Below are positions 59,701 through 64,000 of a stretch of DNA of 64,000 nucleotides, piece by piece; position 1 is the stretch's first letter, and every line of letters starts with the position of its first letter. Origin of the DNA: Macrotis lagotis. Its lineage: Eukaryota; Chordata; Mammalia; Peramelemorphia; Peramelidae. The stretch is from positions 623,578,104 to 623,642,103 of the forward strand of contig NC_133666.1 of assembly GCF_037893015.1 (NCBI RefSeq), in the 5' to 3' direction. The position numbers and the translations under genes are program-made. Below the pieces are notes generated by a model, which was not told the DNA's origin, ran no database searches, and was given only the letters and a program-made list of their open reading frames with translations.

Positions 59701-60079
59701 TAGCAAGACTTTTGATTAAATAGGGACCTGCCAGATAACTGACTTCTTAATTTGTTGATTTTCAGAAGAGCTCCTTCTCAAGCTGCTCTCCTCTTTTTTA
59801 TTGATACCAACATCCCTAGAGGGCAAACATAGCTTTATATAAATCAAGCAGTATTCCACACTACATCTTGTCCTGGGAATCAGGATTGTAAGTGCAACCC
59901 TGCTCTTATCAGTGGTTGCAAAGTCAACTTGATGGGACACTCCCCTCCCCTGGGTTCCTGCCAATTGTTCAGGATCCAAAAGTTAATCCTTGTCACTCTT
60001 TTCTTGAAAGTCCTGCATAGTTTCTACAACAAAAATAAAATACAACCAAAACAAAACAAAACAAAAAAAGATAGAAACA

Positions 60080-60310
60080 TTGTGAGGCAAGGCATCATAG
60101 TGGATTGAAAGATGGTCTTCAAGTCCAAGTGATTTGAATACATAAAGGTTGTGTGCCTTTGATGAAGTCATTAAACTTCCATCAGCCTCCGTTTCATCTT
60201 CTGGAAAAGGAGGATAAGAATGCCTCTTTCACGCAGCTTTTATAAGGATCAAATAAGATAATCTATGAAAAGGTTTTTTAAGACCTATGTAAATATTAAC
60301 CATTATTGGT
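60080..60310 (+). mobile_element. MIR-like SINE
   Basis: 'ggcatcatagtggattgaaagatggtcttcaag... cagcctccgtttcatcttctggaaaaggagga' with a 'gatcaaataagataatctatgaaaagg' tail. Confidence 0.6.
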
Positions 60311-60784
60311 TTCACCATCATCATCATCATTAGTTTTACCATCATTATAATTTTTCTCACTAGAAATTCTTTATACCAATGAAAGCACAAGCCTATCTTT
60401 ACCTAGCCCTTTACCAAAAGTTCTTCATCAAGGCCTTGATGAAGGCCTCATTTTAGCCTGGTAATGACCCTTGGCTCTTAAAAGCTAATCCTATAGCACA
60501 TATGCTCTGGAAACTAGTATTAAGCTGAAAGTTTAAAGAAACATGTCCTAGGATATACTGTCAGCTTGTTTGTTATCCAAGGACCAGTATGCTTCAGTCT
60601 AAAGATGCTCAGCCACTGATTGGCAGCAGGATTATAAATTTATCACGTTAAGTAATTCAAAGTCATAGAGGGACTTCGATAGGTACTGATGGAGGGACCC
60701 ACCCTTTGCCAACAGTGAAATCATAGATCACATAGATCACAAAAAATGTCATTCTGAAGTAAAACCTCATGTAGAGCTTTAAGA

Positions 60785-61085
60785 ATTTTATGATTTTTAT
60801 TTTATTGAAATCTTTAGTTTTTATAGCATTTTTTATTTTCAAGTAGTCTCCCCACTCTACTCAATAATTCATCCCTTGAAACAAATAATAAAAAGATAAA
60901 AAGGAGGTTCAGCAAAACTAACCAGCAAAGCAATTGTATTTGAGAATATACACATATGCATAACTACATGTGCATGCATGTGTCAATGAATGTATGTATG
61001 CATGTTTTACCTCTCTGTGTGTGTGCATGTCTATATGTTTGTGTTGCTTTATTCTCTATCTATACTTTCCTCCTAGGAAAAAAGG
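60785..61085 (-). mobile_element. L1 3' UTR-like fragment
   Basis: 'aagtagtctccccactctactcaataattcatcccttg...aataataaaaagataaaaaggaggttcagcaaaac' is of the inverted L1 3' UTR type. TGTG/CATG-rich simple sequence lies at about 60950-61050. Confidence 0.45.
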
Positions 61086-61204
61086 AAGGTATCTCCTCTT
61101 CAGGGAAAAGCTGAGGGCTTCATAGCTTTAGAAAGTGCTTTTTCTCTCAACAACTCTGGAAGTTAGGCAGTGAAAAATATCTTGTTTTGATTTTATTATA
61201 ATCA

Positions 61205-61264
61205 CTGACATTTAAAATCTGCAAAGTACTTTCATTTCATTTGAGTCTCACAGCAATCCTTCAC

Positions 61265-61312
<48 letters not shown>

Positions 61313-61440
61313 CTTTATAGATGGACAACTGAGGCTCAGAGAGATTATGGTAATTTGCCCAGGGTCACACAGCTAAAAAGTGTCAGAGGAAACATTTGAG
61401 CCAGTCTTCTGGCCTCTGAGTCTAGCATGCTGTGAACCCA
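61205..61440 (-). mobile_element. MIR-like SINE with internal (TTA)n
   Basis: 'ttgagtctcacagcaatcc', then a pure TTA run at about 61267-61310, then 'ccactttatagatggacaactgaggctcagagag...gcccagggtcacacagct'. The microsatellite has grown inside the SINE. Confidence 0.7.
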
Positions 61441-61669
61441 GAGGGAGGTCTTCCATCACCATGACCAAGTCTCCTAAACTTTGTGGTGTGAATGAGGTGA
61501 CCACTACTGAGATAAATACCCTAAATGCATCCTCCAACCCTTCTTGGCCTCCTCATTATCTCCATCCCCACTGACTGCTTCTAACTCTGCCAATTGGTCT
61601 TCTTCCCATCTCTCTCTCTCTCTCTTCCCAGACCTCTCTTACTGAATGCTGAGTGATGGCAACCTCGCA

Positions 61670-61900
61670 GAGAGAGGCAGCATCATGGAGGAACAGAATT
61701 ATTGGTTTAGCATCAGAGGATCTGAGTTCAAATCTTTATTCTGTTCCTTACTACTTGTGTGACTTTAAACAAGTCCTCTATTGTCTCTGGACATAAGTTT
61801 CCTTATTTAAACTGAAGGGGTTGAATTAGATGATGTTTGGGATGACATTTCAACTCTGTAAATGTTTACCTTAAAGTTCAATTTAATAAACATTTACTAA
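61670..61900 (+). mobile_element. MIR-like SINE
   Basis: 'ggaacagaattattggtttagcatcagaggatctgagttcaaatc...gtgtgactttaaacaagtcc'. Confidence 0.6.
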
Positions 61901-61907
61901 ATGCCTT

Positions 61908-62235
61908 GTTGTTGTTTTCCTTTGTTCTCAAAGAAGTGATGCTATGTCATGCAAATGAATTGGATGATAGTTAGGGGGCCTATGTTCATTTACCAGTCTC
62001 ATTTTCTCCTCTGGAGTCATCTGGGTCCAATAACCAGTTATGGATCAAGGTGACTGGAGATAGCCCTGAGGGGGGACCTTGGCCTTTTTAAGCTAAGGTC
62101 TTTCCCAGGTCTCAATTTGTCTGAGGGAATGGCCATTCAGAGATGATGGCTAGGTAAGAAACAAGGCAAAAAATGGTCTCTTTAATCTAGTCAAAAGAAT
62201 CAGTCTGGAAGACCCTCAGAATTTCTGGACAAAAG
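61908..62235 (-). mobile_element. RTE-mobilised SINE, long copy
   Basis: The plus strand starts 'ttgttgttttcctttgttctcaaagaagtgatg', includes 'gtcatctgggtccaataaccagtta', and continues into a tail block ('caggtctcaatttgtctgagggaatggccattcagagatga'). Confidence 0.65.
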
Positions 62236-62299
62236 CATTATGTGACTGACACTATGCTTGACACTGGGGATATAAAGAAACAGAAATGGACACAAAGTT

Positions 62300-62302
<3 letters not shown>

Positions 62303-62353
<51 letters not shown>
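62303..62353 (+). repeat. (GA)n microsatellite
   Basis: About 25 uninterrupted GA units. Confidence 0.97.
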
Positions 62354-62355
<2 letters not shown>

Positions 62356-63401
62356 CTGTCCTCAAGAAGTTTACATTTTAATCCTATGACAAATTCCAGT
62401 GCTCACTTCCTCCCTTTTCTGCTGTGGTAGGGGATAATAGAAATGAAATATCCACTATACTGTTAAGATAGTTAATGGTTCCCTTGGCTTTACTGAAGGA
62501 AATCCCCCCTATCCTATCTACTTTCTTTTCTACTTTCATTATAATGGATAGTTTTCTCGGTAGGAGAGGGAATTGAACATTTTTAGAAATGAAAGTAATT
62601 TTGAAATAAAAACTTTGCAATGAAGAACCAATAAAATAAACCAAATAAAAGCACACAAACCCCCTAACGCTCAAAAGCAATGAATGACAAATTCTTCCCA
62701 AAACTAAGGTAGGCCCAAGATGCTTTTATTTACCCAGATGTCTCTCATGACCTCTAGTTAGCAACAACTGGATGTTCCAGAAGCCTGATATTGGCACATT
62801 GGAGTATAGATAACTTAGCTTATTGATTGTTTTATATAACAAATACCACTTCCTCAGTCAAAATGATGAGGGCTGTTTGACATGAAGCTGGTCCTACAGG
62901 CTCACTGACATCTCCTTGTGAGTCCTATTCTGTCATATCCATAGAACACATCTTCCCTTCCCAGAGAGATTTTGTCAGAGACACAAGACCCAAATTATTA
63001 AGAATATCCCTGACCCAGAAGTTCACAAAGAAATCCTATTTTATTTTTAGCAGCTTAGAAATATCAACTCTTGCCTTGAGTGAGTTTGATTCTTGACACA
63101 CTGAAGCTCTGAGATGGTTAATTGCATCATCCTGACTCACAGTCCCCTCATCCCAGTATGACCAATGTCTAGTTCCTGTAACATGCCTGGCCTTGGCAAT
63201 GGGACATGGGGGAGGAGGGAACTCTCTCTGGCACAAAGGACACATAGCAAGGTTTCTAAGCTGCTTTTGTGTCCAGACCTCTCTGGCAGCAGTCTGAGGA
63301 AGCTCGTGGACCTACCCTCAATATTAAGTGCATAAATTAATTAAGTAAATCAATTGTATTGAAATAGTAATGAAAGCATTCTTTTAAAAAACAATTCCTT
63401 A
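62354..63401. other. Unassigned intergenic sequence
   Basis: Minus-strand frames at 62384-62701 and 63036-63245 have no recognised domain. No splice-supported exon was found. Confidence 0.45.
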
Positions 63402-63556
63402 GGGTCTGCTAGGTGGTGTAGTGGATAAAGCACCAGCCTTGGAGTCAGGAGTACCTGAGTTCAAAACCAGCCTCAGACACTTTATAATTACCTAGCTGTG
63501 TGGCCTTGGGCAAGCCACTTAACCCCATTTGCCTCGCAAAAACCTAAAAAAAACAA
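63402..63556 (+). mobile_element. tRNA-derived SINE with target-site duplication
   Basis: Near-consensus sense copy flanked by 'caattccttag' and 'cagttccttag'. Confidence 0.9.
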
Positions 63557-63639
63557 ACCAGTTCCTTAGTTCCTGAGATATGTTCTCTTGAAAAACAATT
63601 CCAAGGGTCCCCAGACACCCTATAGTTTAGAAATGCCTT

Positions 63640-64000
63640 AACCCAGTATTTAAAACTCTCCAGAATTGCGTTTTTGCCCACCTTATCTGACTTATTTCAT
63701 AATATTGCTTCTTTCAAACTTTACTTTCCAACCCAAATGAACTATTAGTTGTCTCCTATTCTCTTCTTGCCTTCCTTGGGTTCTGTGAAGTGACTCATGC
63801 TGCTCTCCTTCCCCCATGCCTGGAAACATTCCTTCCTTACTGCTTCCTGTCAAAGTTCCTCTCTTCTTTAAAAGCCCAGTCTCTATTCTCCTCCCTAAAG
63901 CTTTTCCTCATCCATTCATGTATAGGTCTCCCCCTCTTTCTAGTCCAGGTCATTCTCATTCTGCTCTTCTTCCTCCTCTTTATTTTCCTACTCCTCTTCT
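63640..64000 (+). mobile_element. L2-class LINE 3' fragment
   Basis: 'catgctgctctccttcccccatgcctggaaacattcc', 'aaagcttttcctcatccattc'. It runs off the window end. Confidence 0.65.

Noticed and set aside
61267-61310. (TTA)n run as a CRISPR-like or tandem array
   Set aside because: A plain trinucleotide microsatellite inside a MIR; no spacers. No CRISPR, tRNA or rRNA gene was found in the window.

Overview
The window is nuclear DNA of a marsupial, most like the gray short-tailed opossum (Monodelphis domestica). The evidence is AT-rich sequence packed with marsupial repeats: many copies of a short tRNA-derived SINE (head like 'gctaggtggcgcagtgg', tail like 'ccatttgccttgcaaaaa'), SINEs whose 3' end matches a local RTE LINE, marsupial-type L1 and ORF1-only half-L1 (HAL1), and old L2/CR1/MIR layers. 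The species is an inference; the marsupial assignment is firm.

Only one protein-coding gene can be supported. It lies on the minus strand between about 32.7 and 44.6 kb and belongs to the butyrophilin/MOG/SKINT immunoglobulin family. Four coding exons with good splice sites and matching phase were found: a signal-peptide exon (42067-42159), a single IgV exon (39064-39405), a 108-base transmembrane exon (36195-36302) and a second transmembrane plus cytoplasmic exon (32746-32927). All joins before the last are phase 1. A GC-rich, CpG-containing block at 44.2-45.2 kb with two good minus-strand splice donors is the likely promoter and 5' UTR. No IgC exon and no B30.2/SPRY exon was seen. The V-TM-TM layout recalls MOG and SKINT more than classical butyrophilins.

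Layout: 0-7 kb holds old L2/CR1/L1/MIR fragments. At 7.5-12.5 kb is an old SINE plus HAL1-like unit split by a younger HAL1 (7.9-11.1 kb). 14.4-15.7 kb is a long purine-rich tract, followed by a GC-rich block and a possible solo LTR (to 16.9 kb). 17.1-21.3 kb is a long minus-strand L1. 22.4-24.4 kb is a second copy of the 7.5-12.5 kb unit. 24.4-32 kb is mixed L1, CR1, L2 and a retroviral integrase fossil. 32.7-45.2 kb is the Ig-family gene, with a HAL1 and an L2/CR1 fragment in its introns. 45.3-50.8 kb holds SINEs, L2 and a class I retrovirus fossil. 51.7-57.4 kb holds L1 pieces and an RTE LINE with an inverted 5' half. 57.4-58.0 kb is a large compound purine microsatellite. 58-64 kb is old repeats and unassigned DNA.

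Limits: everything was read by eye. Repeat family names rest on recalled consensus sequences, and the boundaries of old repeats are approximate.
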